The notes under the pieces are model-generated. The model made no database searches. It saw only the letters and a list, made by a program, of their open reading frames with translations, and had not been told where the DNA came from. From Marinomonas pontica (GTDB lineage: Bacteria > Pseudomonadota > Gammaproteobacteria > Pseudomonadales > Marinomonadaceae), in NCBI RefSeq assembly GCF_026191375.1, contig NZ_JAODTL010000046.1, positions 20,322-84,321 on the forward strand: a stretch of 64,000 nt of DNA, given 5' to 3'. The position numbers and the translations under genes are program-made. Shown here in pieces: positions 10,341 to 20,344 of this stretch (the first letter of the stretch is position 1; every line of letters begins with the position of its first letter).

Positions 10341-11093
10341 CTACTCTGCCGAGGTTGAATCTTCAGTTTCGCGAATAAACTCTTCTAACAGCAACTGCTG
10401 TTCCTTGTCCAACTCAAGGTTCTGCAGAAGGTCTGGCCGGCGCTGAAAAGTTCTTCCGAGCTTTTGCTTTAAACGCCAGCGTCTAATCTCCTCGTGGTTG
10501 CCACTAAGCAGCACCGATGGCACAGGTTCACCATTTAGTACTTCTGGGCGAGTATAATGCGGGCAGTCCAACAAACCATCAGAGAATGAATCCTCATCCG
10601 CAGACGCTTGTTTTCCCAATACTCCTGGAACCATGCGAAACACAGCATCCATAAGTACCATTGCCGGCAACTCACCACCACTTAGGACAAAATCGCCAAT
10701 TGACCACTCTTCATCAATCTCAGATTGAATCAAACGCTCATCAACGCCTTCATAACGACCTGCTACCAGAATAAATTCTGCTTGTTTAGCAAGCTGTTGC
10801 ACGCCTTCTTGCGTTAGCGTACGCCCTTGAGGGGATAGATAAATAACTTTTGCATTGGGCACCAATAACTTGGCACTCGCAATAGCATCTTTGAGAGGCT
10901 GCACTTTCATCAGCATCCCTGGACCACCACCATAAGGTCGATCATCTACCGTCTTATGCTTGTCATGTGTAAAGTCGCGGGGATTAAAAAAATCCACCTC
11001 AACCAACCCAGACTTAATGGCTCTGCCTGTTACTCCATATTGGGTAATGGCCTGAAACATCTCCGGAAAGAGCGATATAACGCTAACCTTCAC
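10341..11093 (-). CDS. trmD: tRNA (guanine(37)-N1)-methyltransferase
   Basis: Methylates G37 of tRNAs that read CNN codons, preventing +1 frameshifting. The 250 residues carry the trefoil-knot motifs [14 protein letters not shown] and [20 protein letters not shown] that bind S-adenosylmethionine, plus [15 protein letters not shown] near the N-terminus. It begins 22 bases after rimM, in the usual operon position between rimM and rplS. Confidence 0.97.
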   Translation of the reverse strand: MKVSVISLFPEMFQAITQYGVTGRAIKSGLVEVDFFNPRDFTHDKHKTVDDRPYGGGPGMLMKVQPLKDAIASAKLLVPNAKVIYLSPQGRTLTQEGVQQLAKQAEFILVAGRYEGVDERLIQSEIDEEWSIGDFVLSGGELPAMVLMDAVFRMVPGVLGKQASADEDSFSDGLLDCPHYTRPEVLNGEPVPSVLLSGNHEEIRRWRLKQKLGRTFQRRPDLLQNLELDKEQQLLLEEFIRETEDSTSAE

Positions 11094-11115
11094 GTTGTGA
11101 CCTCAGCTTATCTGT

Positions 11116-11661
11116 TTAAAATTCTGGATCCCAATCCACTACCATTTCCTGCTGTTCTAAATCGATGTTTAAAACATAAGTTCCTGGAGCATAAGGAATC
11201 AATCGCTCTTCACGATCAAAGCTACCTTCACACGCGCGGACAACAATCACATCATTCGCACCGGTTTCCATAAGTTGAGAAACCTTCCCCAAGAGGACAC
11301 CCTCTTTGGTAATAACCCTCAGTCCTTCCAGTTGGCTCCAGTAATAATCACCTTCTTCCAAATCTGGTAGTTCTGCTGCATCAATATACACGTCCATACC
11401 GCAGATCTCTTTTACTTGATCTCTGTCGCTATAACCTTTAACCGATGCCACCAAACCACGTCCTTGCAGACGCCCTTGGCTTAATTCTACGGTTTTCCAC
11501 CCGCTAGGAGTTTTCAACCACCAATGCTTGTAATCAAAGATCCCTTGCATTGGGTCGGTGTGCGAATATAACTTCACCCACCCTTTAACACCATATACCG
11601 ATGTAATGCGTCCAACCACAAGGGCTTGCTCAGGAGCGGCCGCTTGTTTTAATTCAGACAT
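11116..11661 (-). CDS. rimM: 16S rRNA processing protein RimM
   Basis: 30S maturation factor of 181 residues that acts on the 30S head and binds S19. The N-terminal barrel (VVGRITSVYGVKGWVKLYSHTDP) and the C-terminal PRC-type barrel (DYYWSQLEGLRVITKEGVLLGKVSQLMETGANDVIVV, then RLIPYAPG) are both present. It lies 15 bases after rpsP in the standard operon. Confidence 0.96.
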   Translation of the reverse strand: MSELKQAAAPEQALVVGRITSVYGVKGWVKLYSHTDPMQGIFDYKHWWLKTPSGWKTVELSQGRLQGRGLVASVKGYSDRDQVKEICGMDVYIDAAELPDLEEGDYYWSQLEGLRVITKEGVLLGKVSQLMETGANDVIVVRACEGSFDREERLIPYAPGTYVLNIDLEQQEMVVDWDPEF

Positions 11662-11676
11662 AGCATTACCTCAGTA

Positions 11677-11925
11677 TTAAGCGTTTTTGCTAGCATCTTT
11701 TACAAGCTGCGCAGCACGGTCAGAAAGTTGAGCGCCTTGGCTAACCCAATGGTTTACGCGGTCTAAATCGACACGTAGACGTTCTTCTTGACCACGAGCA
11801 ACAGGGTTAAAGAAACCCAAACGCTCGATATAACGACCATCACGTGCACAGCGGCTATCAGCCACGTTCAAATGATAGAATGGGCGCTTTTTAGAGCCAC
11901 CACGAGAAAGACGAATAGTTACCAT
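11677..11925 (-). CDS. rpsP: 30S ribosomal protein S16
   Basis: 82 residues, typical of S16. [41 protein letters not shown] is the conserved N-terminal half. First gene of the rpsP-rimM-trmD-rplS operon. A small leader hairpin (GAGTC/GACTC) precedes it, but I cannot say that it regulates. Confidence 0.97.
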   Translation of the reverse strand: MVTIRLSRGGSKKRPFYHLNVADSRCARDGRYIERLGFFNPVARGQEERLRVDLDRVNHWVSQGAQLSDRAAQLVKDASKNA

Positions 11926-12021
11926 ATGATTGGTTCCTTATTGCTTAACGAAACACCCCTTGCCGAGTCGAATTTTTGACTCATACTACAAGAAGGCGGC
12001 ATATTCTAGTCGATAAACTAG

Positions 12022-12052
12022 AAAAACGAAAGGGCGATTTACTCGCCCTTTC
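12022..12052 (-). terminator. terminator of ffh
   Basis: 10-bp hairpin GAAAGGGCGA/TCGCCCTTTC (12028-12052) followed on the minus strand by GTTTTTC. It separates ffh from the rpsP operon. Confidence 0.8.
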
Positions 12053-12106
12053 ACTTAAATTGGAAGTTTTTTTAAGCCTCCCAATAAAAACAAGCAGATA
12101 GCTTCT

Positions 12107-13483
12107 CTATTTAGGGAAACCACCGCCACCAGGAAAGCCACCAGGCATCATTCCGCCCAGTCCACGCATCATTTTCTGCATGCCTCCCTTAGTGCTAAAT
12201 TTCTTCATCATTTTTTGCATTTGCTTGTGCTGTTTTAGCAAACGATTCAAATCCTGAATTTGCAACCCTGCGCCAGCCGAAATACGTTTCTTACGTGAAC
12301 CATTAATAACATCTGGGTTACGGCGCTCAGCTTGTGTCATTGAATTAATCAAGGCTTCCATTTGAACAAACATTTTATCGTTCACTTTATCTTGGATATT
12401 ACCTAACTGCCCCATACCCGGGAGCTTATCCAACATAGAAGTCATGCCGCCCATGTTTTTCATCTGCTGAAGCTGTTCTTTAAAGTCTTCTAAATCGAAG
12501 CCTTTGCCCTTTTTCAGCTTACCTGCAAGTTTTTCGGCTTTTTCTTTGTCGATCTTTTGTTCGGCTTCCTCAATAAGAGAAAGCATGTCTCCCATACCCA
12601 AAATACGAGACGCCAAACGATCTGGGTGGAAAGGCTCTAGTGCGTCTGTTTTTTCGCCCACACCTAAGAATTTAATCGGCTTACCGGTAATATGACGCAC
12701 AGAAAGTGCCGCACCACCACGAGCATCACCATCGGTCTTGGTTAAGACAACACCCGTTAATGGCAACACATCACCGAATGCTTTCGCTGTATTCGCCGCA
12801 TCTTGACCTGTCATGGCATCCACCACAAACAAGGTTTCAATCGGATTAACAGCAGCATGCAGCGCTTTAATCTCTGCCATCATGTCTTCGTCAATCGACA
12901 AGCGACCCGCCGTATCGACAATCAACACATCTTTATGGGCTTTTTTTGCATAATCGATGGCGTTATTAACAATATCAATCGGCTTCTGTGACAAATCGCT
13001 AGCGATGAAATCGACACCCACCTCACCCGCTAGGGTTTCAAGCTGCTTAATCGCAGCAGGACGATAAATATCAGCACTGACGACAGAGACCGACTTTTTC
13101 TCACGCTCTTTTAGGTATTTCGCCAACTTAGCGGCCGATGTTGTTTTACCTGCACCTTGCAAACCCGCCAATAAAATAACAGCTGGTCGAGCGGCACGAA
13201 GATTCAAACCATCGTTTGCCTGCCCCATGACATTTTCAAGTTCCTGCTTAACAATTTTCAGGAAAACTTGACCTGGACTCAGGCTTTTGGAAACTTCCGT
13301 CCCTATTGCTCGCTCTTTTACCGCCGCAATAAAATCTTTAACAACTGGCAAAGCCACATCGGCTTCAAGAAGCGCCATACGTACTTCGCGCAACACTTCC
13401 TGTATGTTGTCTTCAGTTAATTTAGCTCGACCTCGAATTCGATCAAGCGAGGAAGTTAAACGATTCGATAAATTGTCGAACAT
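12107..13483 (-). CDS. ffh: signal recognition particle GTPase Ffh
   Basis: Protein part of the signal recognition particle; with 4.5S RNA it delivers inner-membrane proteins to FtsY. 458 residues: N domain, GTPase G domain (P-loop LAGLQGAGKTTSAAKLAKYL, about residues 103-122; DTAGR; TKTDGDARGG) and a methionine-rich M domain (LQQMKNMGGMTSMLDKLPGMG onward) ending in a Gly/Phe-rich tail. Divergent from the ypjD-like gene, as in Pseudomonas. Confidence 0.97.
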   Translation of the reverse strand: MFDNLSNRLTSSLDRIRGRAKLTEDNIQEVLREVRMALLEADVALPVVKDFIAAVKERAIGTEVSKSLSPGQVFLKIVKQELENVMGQANDGLNLRAARPAVILLAGLQGAGKTTSAAKLAKYLKEREKKSVSVVSADIYRPAAIKQLETLAGEVGVDFIASDLSQKPIDIVNNAIDYAKKAHKDVLIVDTAGRLSIDEDMMAEIKALHAAVNPIETLFVVDAMTGQDAANTAKAFGDVLPLTGVVLTKTDGDARGGAALSVRHITGKPIKFLGVGEKTDALEPFHPDRLASRILGMGDMLSLIEEAEQKIDKEKAEKLAGKLKKGKGFDLEDFKEQLQQMKNMGGMTSMLDKLPGMGQLGNIQDKVNDKMFVQMEALINSMTQAERRNPDVINGSRKKRISAGAGLQIQDLNRLLKQHKQMQKMMKKFSTKGGMQKMMRGLGGMMPGGFPGGGGFPK

Positions 13484-13612
13484 ATTGCCCTCAAATTTTG
13501 ACTCTAAATGGAAAAAACCTACAGTTTCAGTTTATCCAAGGTGAAATTATCTCTATTATAACGGATAAATGATTTTCACCCTATACCTTTACCCTGCGGA
13601 ACCTTTAGTTTC

Positions 13613-14380
13613 ATGACTCAATTATCGCTTTGGCTTGCTTGTATCGTTTGCTTGATTGCAGGCACAGCGTATTATCTGCGTCCCAAAAGCCCCCTAACAC
13701 AATACATTGGGGCGATGGCAATCGCAGTACACACCTTTTCCCTAACGCAATTATTACTGAATCGCGACGGATTCAACTTTCTTACCATTGGTTTGCTCAT
13801 TGCTCTGATCGGCAACAGCTTGCTGTGGCTAAGTAACAGAGATAAAGACCTGTCCTTACTTCTAGGCACCGCTTTCCCCCTTGGCTCTATCATCATCGCG
13901 TTAAATGCCATAGAACCATGGAACCTCACGCAATTACACAGCAACTCTTGGGGAACCAGTGCACACATTTTAATCGCATCCGTTGCGTACAGCCTATTTA
14001 CTGCGGCGTGCGGTGTCGGCATATTGCTCGCCATTCAAGAGTATCAACTTAAAAATCACAAACTTAAGCAGTTACTAAGGGTGCCACCATTACAAGTATT
14101 GGAACAACTCATGTTCGAATTCATATGGGCGGCCTTTATTCTGCTAACCATCACGATCGCGACAGGCTTTTATTTCATTGAAGATATGTTCGCCCAACAT
14201 TTGGTCCACAAAACCTTCTTCACCATTGCATCCTGGTTTGTTTTTGCCGGGTTGCTTTTGGGTAGATACATTGCCGGATGGCGCGGACAGCTGGCCGTCA
14301 AACTGACCTTAAGCGGTTTCTTCTTACTCATGCTGGGCTACTTTGGCAGCCAAATAGCCTTACAAATTTTACATCATTAA
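13613..14380 (+). CDS. CcsA/YpjD-type cytochrome c assembly family membrane protein
   Basis: Integral membrane protein of 255 residues with about eight helices, belonging to the CcsA/CcmC-like family (YpjD branch). The region WGTSAHILIASVAYSLF and the later HKTFFTIASW supply conserved histidines typical of haem-handling members. Its exact role in this branch is not established. The divergent pairing with ffh and the following corB-like gene match the Pseudomonas gene order. Confidence 0.85.
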   Translation: MTQLSLWLACIVCLIAGTAYYLRPKSPLTQYIGAMAIAVHTFSLTQLLLNRDGFNFLTIGLLIALIGNSLLWLSNRDKDLSLLLGTAFPLGSIIIALNAIEPWNLTQLHSNSWGTSAHILIASVAYSLFTAACGVGILLAIQEYQLKNHKLKQLLRVPPLQVLEQLMFEFIWAAFILLTITIATGFYFIEDMFAQHLVHKTFFTIASWFVFAGLLLGRYIAGWRGQLAVKLTLSGFFLLMLGYFGSQIALQILHH

Positions 14381-14463
14381 CAGAACATGACGTAAAGTAT
14401 GTTTGACAGTAAGATCTTAAGAACCAATAATCCAATTATCTACATTATTGAGGCGATCCCTTT

Positions 14464-15720
14464 TTGAACGAAGTACCCTTAGGTGTTCTTGGTGGAATAC
14501 TTTTTTGTCTAATTTTACTTTCTGCTTTCTTTTCGAGTTCCGAAACAGGGATGTTGTCGATAAACAAATATCGTCTTAAACACCTTGTGAAAAACAAAAA
14601 CAGATCCGCAATCAAAGTAAACTCTCTGTTAGAACGCCCAGATAGATTGATCGGCGTAATCTTAATCGGTAACAACTTTGTAAATATCCTCGCTTCCGCG
14701 ATCGCAACCATCATTGCCGTTCGTCTATGGGGCGACGCGGGTGTGGCCATTGCAACAGCGGCACTCACCATGATAGTGCTGATTTTTGCAGAGGTAACAC
14801 CCAAAACATTGGCCGCCATTCACCCAGAAAAAATCGCCTTCCCAGCGTCTTGGGTTCTCGCCATTCTACTAAAAGTGCTTTACCCACTTGTTTGGGTGGT
14901 GAATGGGCTATCGAACGGGTTATTGCGCCTAATCGGTGTACACGCTTCGCAAAAGAACCACGACACACTTGACTCTGAAGAGCTAAGAACCGTGGTAAAC
15001 GAAGCGAGTGGCTTGATCCCGCCAGCTCACCAAGAAATGCTTATTTCAATTTTAGATTTGGAAAAAGTCTCGGTTGAAGACATTATGATTCCTCGCAACG
15101 AAGTGATCGGTATTGATATCGAAGACTCCATTGAAGAAATCATCGAACAAATTTGCCAAAGCAGACACACGCGTATGCCTGTATACAATGGTGAAATTAA
15201 CAAAGTTATTGGCATTCTTCACGCACGCCATGCAGCCGTGTTTCTTCGCGACCCAACACCATCCAAAGCGGCACTGTTAAAAGCAACCGTTGAACCCTAC
15301 TTCATTCCAGAAAGCACATCCCTAAACACCGTGCTGCTGAACTTCCAAAAAGACCACCAACAAATGGGCATCGTGGTGGATGAATACGGTGATGTTCAAG
15401 GTATTGCGGCTCTAGAAGACGTACTTGAAGAAATCGTGGGTGAGTTCACTCCACCAACCCAAGACGAAGAAGAAGAAATTCAAACTCTTGATGACGGTTC
15501 TTTTAGAATTGAAGGCTCAACACACATTCGAGAAATCAATAAAACGCTTGATTGGCATTTGCCGACAGACGGTCCGAAAACACTCAATGGACTGATTATT
15601 GAAACACTGGAATTCATACCAGAACACCCCATCAGTTTATGGGTAGGACACTACTTAATCGAAATCCAAGAGATTGAAGACAAAGTCGTTAAATACGCCA
15701 AACTTCAGCTAAAAAGGTAA
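14464..15720 (+). CDS. CNNM/CorB-type membrane protein with CBS pair (TTG start)
   Basis: A 418-residue member of the CNNM/CorC family linked to magnesium and cobalt transport or resistance. An N-terminal DUF21 domain with four helices is followed by a CBS-domain pair (from DIMIPRNEVIGIDIED, about residue 205, to IVVDEYGDVQGIAALEDVLEEIVGE) and the C-terminal CorC_HlyC domain (FRIEGSTHIREINKTL). It opens with TTG at 14464 after a weak GAGG. The Nudix gene follows after nine bases, so the two are probably cotranscribed. Confidence 0.9.
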   Translation: MNEVPLGVLGGILFCLILLSAFFSSSETGMLSINKYRLKHLVKNKNRSAIKVNSLLERPDRLIGVILIGNNFVNILASAIATIIAVRLWGDAGVAIATAALTMIVLIFAEVTPKTLAAIHPEKIAFPASWVLAILLKVLYPLVWVVNGLSNGLLRLIGVHASQKNHDTLDSEELRTVVNEASGLIPPAHQEMLISILDLEKVSVEDIMIPRNEVIGIDIEDSIEEIIEQICQSRHTRMPVYNGEINKVIGILHARHAAVFLRDPTPSKAALLKATVEPYFIPESTSLNTVLLNFQKDHQQMGIVVDEYGDVQGIAALEDVLEEIVGEFTPPTQDEEEEIQTLDDGSFRIEGSTHIREINKTLDWHLPTDGPKTLNGLIIETLEFIPEHPISLWVGHYLIEIQEIEDKVVKYAKLQLKR

Positions 15721-15729
15721 GGAAAAAGC

Positions 15730-16275
15730 ATGAGATATTGCCCGCAATGCGGTCACGCCGTCAACATGACCATCCCTGCTGGGGACAATAGAGAACGTGC
15801 GGTCTGCCCAAGTTGCGAGTTTATCGATTACGACAATCCACGACTGATCACTGGCACAATTCCGCTTTATAAGGGAAAAGTCTTACTTTGCAGAAGAAAC
15901 ATCGAGCCACGCTTAGGTTTCTGGACGTTGCCCGCCGGTTTCATGGAAAATCAAGAAACCACCAGTGAAGGAGCGCTCAGGGAAACATTAGAAGAAAGCG
16001 GCTCTGTGGCCATCTGCAAACAAGCTTTCAGTATGATCAGCATCCCTAGGATCAATCAAATCCATCTGTTTTATATTGCAGAACTAGAAAAAGATGATTT
16101 CCATGCAACCGAAGAAAGCTCCGAAGTCGCACTCTTCGATCTAAACGACATTCCGTGGGAAGAGATTGCCTTTAGCAGCGTAAGCAAAACGCTCGAGTTA
16201 TTTATAAAAGACCATCAAAACAATCACTACGGGTTTCACGAAGCGACCATCCACTTCAACTGCGGTTTAGAATAA
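15730..16275 (+). CDS. Nudix hydrolase with N-terminal zinc ribbon
   Basis: 181-residue nucleotide hydrolase. Two cysteine pairs (CPQCGHAV and CPSCEFIDYDNPR) form an N-terminal zinc ribbon. A perfect Nudix box follows: G-x5-E-x7-RE-x2-EE-x-G in GFMENQETTSEGAL-RETLEESGS. LPAGFMEN precedes it as expected. The substrate (ADP-ribose, NADH or others) cannot be chosen. It is distinct from nudC at 32461. Confidence 0.9.
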   Translation: MRYCPQCGHAVNMTIPAGDNRERAVCPSCEFIDYDNPRLITGTIPLYKGKVLLCRRNIEPRLGFWTLPAGFMENQETTSEGALRETLEESGSVAICKQAFSMISIPRINQIHLFYIAELEKDDFHATEESSEVALFDLNDIPWEEIAFSSVSKTLELFIKDHQNNHYGFHEATIHFNCGLE

Positions 16276-16281
16276 CCGTAA

Positions 16282-17145
16282 TCACCAAAGACTGCCCTGT
16301 TCTTGGCTCACAGGCAATATAAGCTGAGATCGATAATGCGGGCACAAAGCTTGTACTTTTTGGTCAAGCTGACTGGCCAGTGTTGGGGCTGCGATATTGT
16401 CCGACGAATGCACAAAAACAAATGGCGTTCGCCCTTCTTCAAGCCATTGCACGAGCTTCTTTGCCCACTGATCTAGCCATACGTCGTTACGCGGTAAATC
16501 CGGATGACCAATGAAACGCACGACGGGATAGCCTGCAGTCGCTACAGGATGACAAGGCACCCTCGGCTTTTTCTTCTGCGCATCAACCAGACTGTCACAA
16601 TACGCTTCGGTAGAAAAAACAGGCCGAGAATCCATCACCACACGGTTCACATTACGATCGGACAAGCCAGCTAAAAAACGCTGTTCTATTTGGTTTTTAT
16701 CAAAATAAGCTAGATTACGCACCTCAACAGATAAGGGCGTAGCCAGTGTCCACATATCACACAAAGCAAAAATCATTTCCAAAGTACGCTCATCGCACAT
16801 TGACGGGAACTGCAACATGGCAGGACCAAGCTTGCTTTGCAGTGGCTGCAAAGAGCGCATAAAAGCGGACCAATCACCTTGAATCTCATGCCAAGGACGC
16901 TCTAACAATCGATGAGTAACCGTTTGTGGTGCTTTAAAACAAAACCTGAAATCCTCAGCAACAGATTCATACCAACGTGATAACTGAGCATCGTCTACCT
17001 TGGTATAAAAAGTACTACCAACCTCCACGGTAGAAAACACTTGCGAATAACGACCAATACGCTCTGCCGCAGGAAGAGACGCTGGGTAAAGCCAATTTAC
17101 CCAAGCCGGATGCTGCCATTGCGCCATACCATAATGAATCATCAT
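16282..17145 (-). CDS. DUF72 (YecE family) protein
   Basis: 287-residue TIM-barrel-like protein of the DUF72/YecE family; biochemical role unknown. Family features are the N-terminal [16 protein letters not shown], the central [13 protein letters not shown] stretch and the C-terminal [16 protein letters not shown]. Its start codon overlaps the greB stop by four bases (ATGA), so translation is coupled to greB. Confidence 0.88.
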   Translation of the reverse strand: MMIHYGMAQWQHPAWVNWLYPASLPAAERIGRYSQVFSTVEVGSTFYTKVDDAQLSRWYESVAEDFRFCFKAPQTVTHRLLERPWHEIQGDWSAFMRSLQPLQSKLGPAMLQFPSMCDERTLEMIFALCDMWTLATPLSVEVRNLAYFDKNQIEQRFLAGLSDRNVNRVVMDSRPVFSTEAYCDSLVDAQKKKPRVPCHPVATAGYPVVRFIGHPDLPRNDVWLDQWAKKLVQWLEEGRTPFVFVHSSDNIAAPTLASQLDQKVQALCPHYRSQLILPVSQEQGSLW

Positions 17146-17652
17146 ACCGTGATTGTTCGGTACTCAATCGCGTCGACGACATAGCTTTTTTCGCCAGCAG
17201 CAAGGCGAATCATCACCTCATCCCCTTCTTGTTTTTTCAACAACGCTCGCGCCACAGGAGAATCGATGCTGATATATCGAGCATCGTGATCTAGCTCGTC
17301 TGGCCCGACAATTCGATACTCTTTTAGCGTGCCATCCTCATCTTCTAACGTCACCCAAGCCCCGAAAAACACTTTCGTCTGATCCGCTGGATGACGATCC
17401 ACCACAGTACAAACATCCAAACGCTTTTCAAGATAACGTACGCGACGGTCTATCTCTCGCAACTGTTTTTTGCCATATATGTATTCTGCATTCTCCGAGC
17501 GGTCGCCTTGCGCGGCCGCCTCTCAGAACAGTCTCGGTGACAGCGGGACGCTTTTCTTTCCACAAAAATTTCAATTCAGCAAGCAGTGCTTGCGCACCTT
17601 CCTGTGTGATGTACGCAGATTTTGGTTCCGATGGAGCACGGTATCGACTCAT
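17142..17652 (-). CDS. greB: transcription elongation factor GreB, frameshifted as read
   Basis: Binds the RNA polymerase secondary channel and stimulates cleavage of backtracked RNA. The N-terminal coiled coil starts [19 protein letters not shown] (17652) and runs to [15 protein letters not shown]. The frame then breaks at about 17515-17523, in a stretch reading CTGAGAGGCGGCCGCGC. Removing one G restores [19 protein letters not shown], the diagnostic acidic-tip region, and continues into [17 protein letters not shown] and the C-terminal FKBP-like domain to TITV. Repaired length is 169 residues, close to other GreBs. Likely a sequencing insertion. Confidence 0.88.
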
Positions 17653-17695
17653 TAACAGCCGCCTTCTTAAACAATCAATAAACCAGCCAGTAAAA

Positions 17696-17727
17696 ACAAA
17701 AATGCCGCCAGCAATTACTGGCGGCAT
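17696..17727 (-). terminator. terminator after mscS
   Basis: 10-bp hairpin ATGCCGCCAG/CTGGCGGCAT (17702-17727) with TTTTTG and further T on the minus strand. It follows the mscS stop and precedes greB. Confidence 0.85.
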
Positions 17728-17766
17728 TACACTTATTGAGCAGTAAGACGCTAATTTTTAAAAAAA

Positions 17767-18597
17767 TTACGACTCTTGCTTATGCAAATGAACATCCATT
17801 TGTGGGTATGGGATACCAACACCACGCTCATCAAAGGTATATTTAATCTTCTCCAGTAAATCTGCTCTTACCGCCCAGTAATCGCCAGACGCCACCCAAG
17901 GGCGCAAGAAGAAGTTTACAGAACTGTCAGCCAACTCGGACACAGCGATCAAACACTTAGGGTCTTTTAAAATGCGCTCATCGGCATTTACAATCTCTTC
18001 CATAATTTGCTTCGCCAATCGAATATCAGCGTCATAACTAATACCAATCACCAAATCCAAACGACGCGTTGCTTCACGAGAAAAGTTAACAATAGAACCA
18101 TTCATTACCGATGAGTTCGGCACAATAATCACACGATTATCAGGCGTTTTAAGGTAAGTATGAAACAATTCAATACGGTTAACCGTTCCCATTTGACCGC
18201 CAGCGTCAATGAAGTCACCAGAACGGAATGGGCGCAACAGAATAATCAATACACCTGAGGCAAAATTAGACAAAGAGCCTTGTAATGCCAAACCGACAGC
18301 CAAACCTGCCGCACCCAAAATAGCAATAAACGACGTTGTTTCAACGCCAATTTGACCTAGCGCCATCAACGCAATGCCTGCGAACATCAAAGCATACAAG
18401 ATACTTGACGCAAAGCCCGCGACCGCTTGGTCAACAGAAGCCTTCAGCAAACGCTTTTCACACCAATGAGCGACTTTGGAAGCAATAAATTTACCCACAA
18501 AGAAAACAACCAGGCCAACCGCTAAATTAATAGCACTGTCAGCCAACCAAGGCATCCATTCTGAGCCTTGATCAAATAACGTTTCTAACTCGTTCAT
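17767..18597 (-). CDS. mscS: small-conductance mechanosensitive channel (MscS family)
   Basis: 276-residue inner-membrane channel opened by membrane tension during hypo-osmotic shock. Three membrane helices are followed by the Gly/Ala-packed pore helix GAAGLAVGLALQGSLSNFASGV (about residues 94-115) and the cytoplasmic beta and alpha/beta domain (PFRSGDFIDAGGQMGTV, VIVPNSSVMNGSIVNFS). Length matches E. coli MscS. Confidence 0.95.
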   Translation of the reverse strand: MNELETLFDQGSEWMPWLADSAINLAVGLVVFFVGKFIASKVAHWCEKRLLKASVDQAVAGFASSILYALMFAGIALMALGQIGVETTSFIAILGAAGLAVGLALQGSLSNFASGVLIILLRPFRSGDFIDAGGQMGTVNRIELFHTYLKTPDNRVIIVPNSSVMNGSIVNFSREATRRLDLVIGISYDADIRLAKQIMEEIVNADERILKDPKCLIAVSELADSSVNFFLRPWVASGDYWAVRADLLEKIKYTFDERGVGIPYPQMDVHLHKQES

Positions 18598-18634
18598 AAT
18601 TCTTACGTCCTATACCATTCCATTTTAAAATACA

Positions 18635-19006
18635 TCAGATCAAATAATGTGATTTATGCTGCCATTCATCGAGCAACTTTTCCAGCTGAAAAACACCCTT
18701 TTTATTAAAAAGCATGCAAGACCGACCATTCACCAAATGCGTCCCTTTCACACCGTATTCATCAATCAATAAACACTGCTCCCTCAATGCATCAAGAGCA
18801 TCATCATCTCTGATCGTCATTCCTATAAAAGCGTGCCACTCAGGTTCAGGCAACACGCCTTGGACCGACTTCACCAACAAGGTCACACATTGCTCTTGCG
18901 TCAGCCGATAATAGGGTACTTTCGATTGATGACGAATAAAAAACAGCACAAGAAAAATCAGCAATAAAAACAAAAAAACGGTGGATGCCAGCAACTGCGC
19001 CATCAT
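18635..19006 (-). CDS. small membrane-anchored protein of unknown function
   Basis: 123 residues: one N-terminal membrane helix (about 5-24, very Leu/Phe-rich), then FIRHQ and a soluble tail of about 95 residues. I do not recognise a family. Its start codon touches the stop of the DUF2489 gene (single-base overlap at 19006), and both proteins share the layout helix-FIRHQ-soluble domain. They are probably made together and may act together. Confidence 0.72.
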   Translation of the reverse strand: MMAQLLASTVFLFLLLIFLVLFFIRHQSKVPYYRLTQEQCVTLLVKSVQGVLPEPEWHAFIGMTIRDDDALDALREQCLLIDEYGVKGTHLVNGRSCMLFNKKGVFQLEKLLDEWQHKSHYLI

Positions 19007-19464
19007 TATGCAAAATCGTAAGCCATTAACGCCAACTTAGCACGCTGTAACTGCTCAGCGTATTCCGCTTCATAACCATCCATTTCAAGCCGAAATTTCA
19101 CCTTCGCTAACTTTGGCAAGTCGCCCCACTGCTCATGGGTTGGAATATGCTGAGTTTTCTCCGTAATTTCATAAAAAGCAGAAATATCATCATGATTGGA
19201 TAAATCCTCACTGAGCTGATCCAATAAATGCTTTATCCTGATGCTTGCCTCAATCCAATTAAGCTCTTCCGTGCCAACCACCTTCAACAACACATGAATA
19301 CTATCGATTCGCTTCTGACGCTCTTCTTGAAAGCGATCTTCCCCCGCGCGGATTTTCTCTTCACGCACTTGATTCAGTTTAAGTTGATGACGAATAAACC
19401 AAAGCGAGACAACAATCACCCCAACAGACACTAACAATACAATCGTGAACGCAGTTAAAGACAT
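19006..19464 (-). CDS. DUF2489 family membrane-anchored protein
   Basis: 152 residues: an N-terminal helix (about 5-24), the basic FIRHQLKLNQVREEKIR stretch, then a helical domain (IDSIHVLLKVVGTEELNWIEASIRIKHLLDQL) typical of DUF2489 proteins of pseudomonads and relatives. No function is established. It lies 28 bases after the inositol-monophosphatase-family gene and abuts the next gene. Confidence 0.8.
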   Translation of the reverse strand: MSLTAFTIVLLVSVGVIVVSLWFIRHQLKLNQVREEKIRAGEDRFQEERQKRIDSIHVLLKVVGTEELNWIEASIRIKHLLDQLSEDLSNHDDISAFYEITEKTQHIPTHEQWGDLPKLAKVKFRLEMDGYEAEYAEQLQRAKLALMAYDFA

Positions 19465-19491
19465 AATAAACCCAATAAATAAAAGTAAAAA

Positions 19492-20304
19492 TTACGCTGG
19501 CGCATTCATTAGCGCCATCACATCGTCAAACAAATCCGGTGTCGACACCAACAGCCCATCGCCGTTCACCACCTCTGGCCAGAGGGTTCCACGCGGCAAG
19601 TAATGCCCAACTCTTGCACCCGCTTCTTCCGCGATCAAAGTACCTGCAGCCATGTCCCACGGCTTAACGCTCTCAAAATAAGCGTCCAAACGCCCCGCCG
19701 CAACCCAACACAAATCCAACGCAGCAGACCCATTACGGCGAATATCTTGGCAATGATGCAAAATACGTGAGACCCGCTCAATAATTGGCACTAACGCCGT
19801 TTTTTGATAGGGAAAGCCCGTTGCCACCACCGCATTTCTTAATGTGTTCTCCCCAGACACGGACAAAGGCTGGTCATTGCAATATGCCCCTGCACCACTC
19901 AGCGCCCAGAAACATTCATTTAAAAATGGCGCGTGCACCACGCCCAATACGCGACGCTGAGCAACGTACACCCCGATAGACACAGCAACATGATGGTGCC
20001 CATGGGCAAAATTCACCGTCCCATCGATCGGGTCAATCACCCACACAGGAACATCATCAGCAATAGAACTGAGCGACATAGTAGGGGACGATTCTTCCGA
20101 CAAAATACGATGCGAAGGATAGTGTGCTTCGATGCGAGAACAAATAAACTGATCAACCGCAATATCCGTGGAGGTGACCAACTCATGATCCATCTTGTAA
20201 TCCCGCACAAACGCTGACGCATCTCGCGCTTCCACCATCATTTCACCGGCTGATACGGCAAGCTGCTTTGCAAACGCCAGCCATTCTTCCTCAATATTCG
20301 CCAC
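19492..20304 (-). CDS. inositol monophosphatase family protein
   Basis: 270-residue Mg-dependent phosphatase of the IMPase/SuhB fold. Metal-site motifs are visible: EE in RILSEESSP, the signature WVIDPIDGTVNFAHG and the C-terminal VKPWDMAAGTLIAEEAGARVG. Its chromosomal neighbours differ from those of classical suhB, so the substrate is left open. Confidence 0.88.
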   Translation of the reverse strand: MANIEEEWLAFAKQLAVSAGEMMVEARDASAFVRDYKMDHELVTSTDIAVDQFICSRIEAHYPSHRILSEESSPTMSLSSIADDVPVWVIDPIDGTVNFAHGHHHVAVSIGVYVAQRRVLGVVHAPFLNECFWALSGAGAYCNDQPLSVSGENTLRNAVVATGFPYQKTALVPIIERVSRILHHCQDIRRNGSAALDLCWVAAGRLDAYFESVKPWDMAAGTLIAEEAGARVGHYLPRGTLWPEVVNGDGLLVSTPDLFDDVMALMNAPA

Positions 20305-20344
20305 TCGACATCCTTAACATTAGACAAGACTTTTTTAGTAACGA

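Noticed and set aside
11926..11990. Autoregulatory hairpin in the rpsP leader
   Set aside because: Only a 5-bp stem (GAGTC/GACTC). Too short to claim regulation without comparison to relatives.
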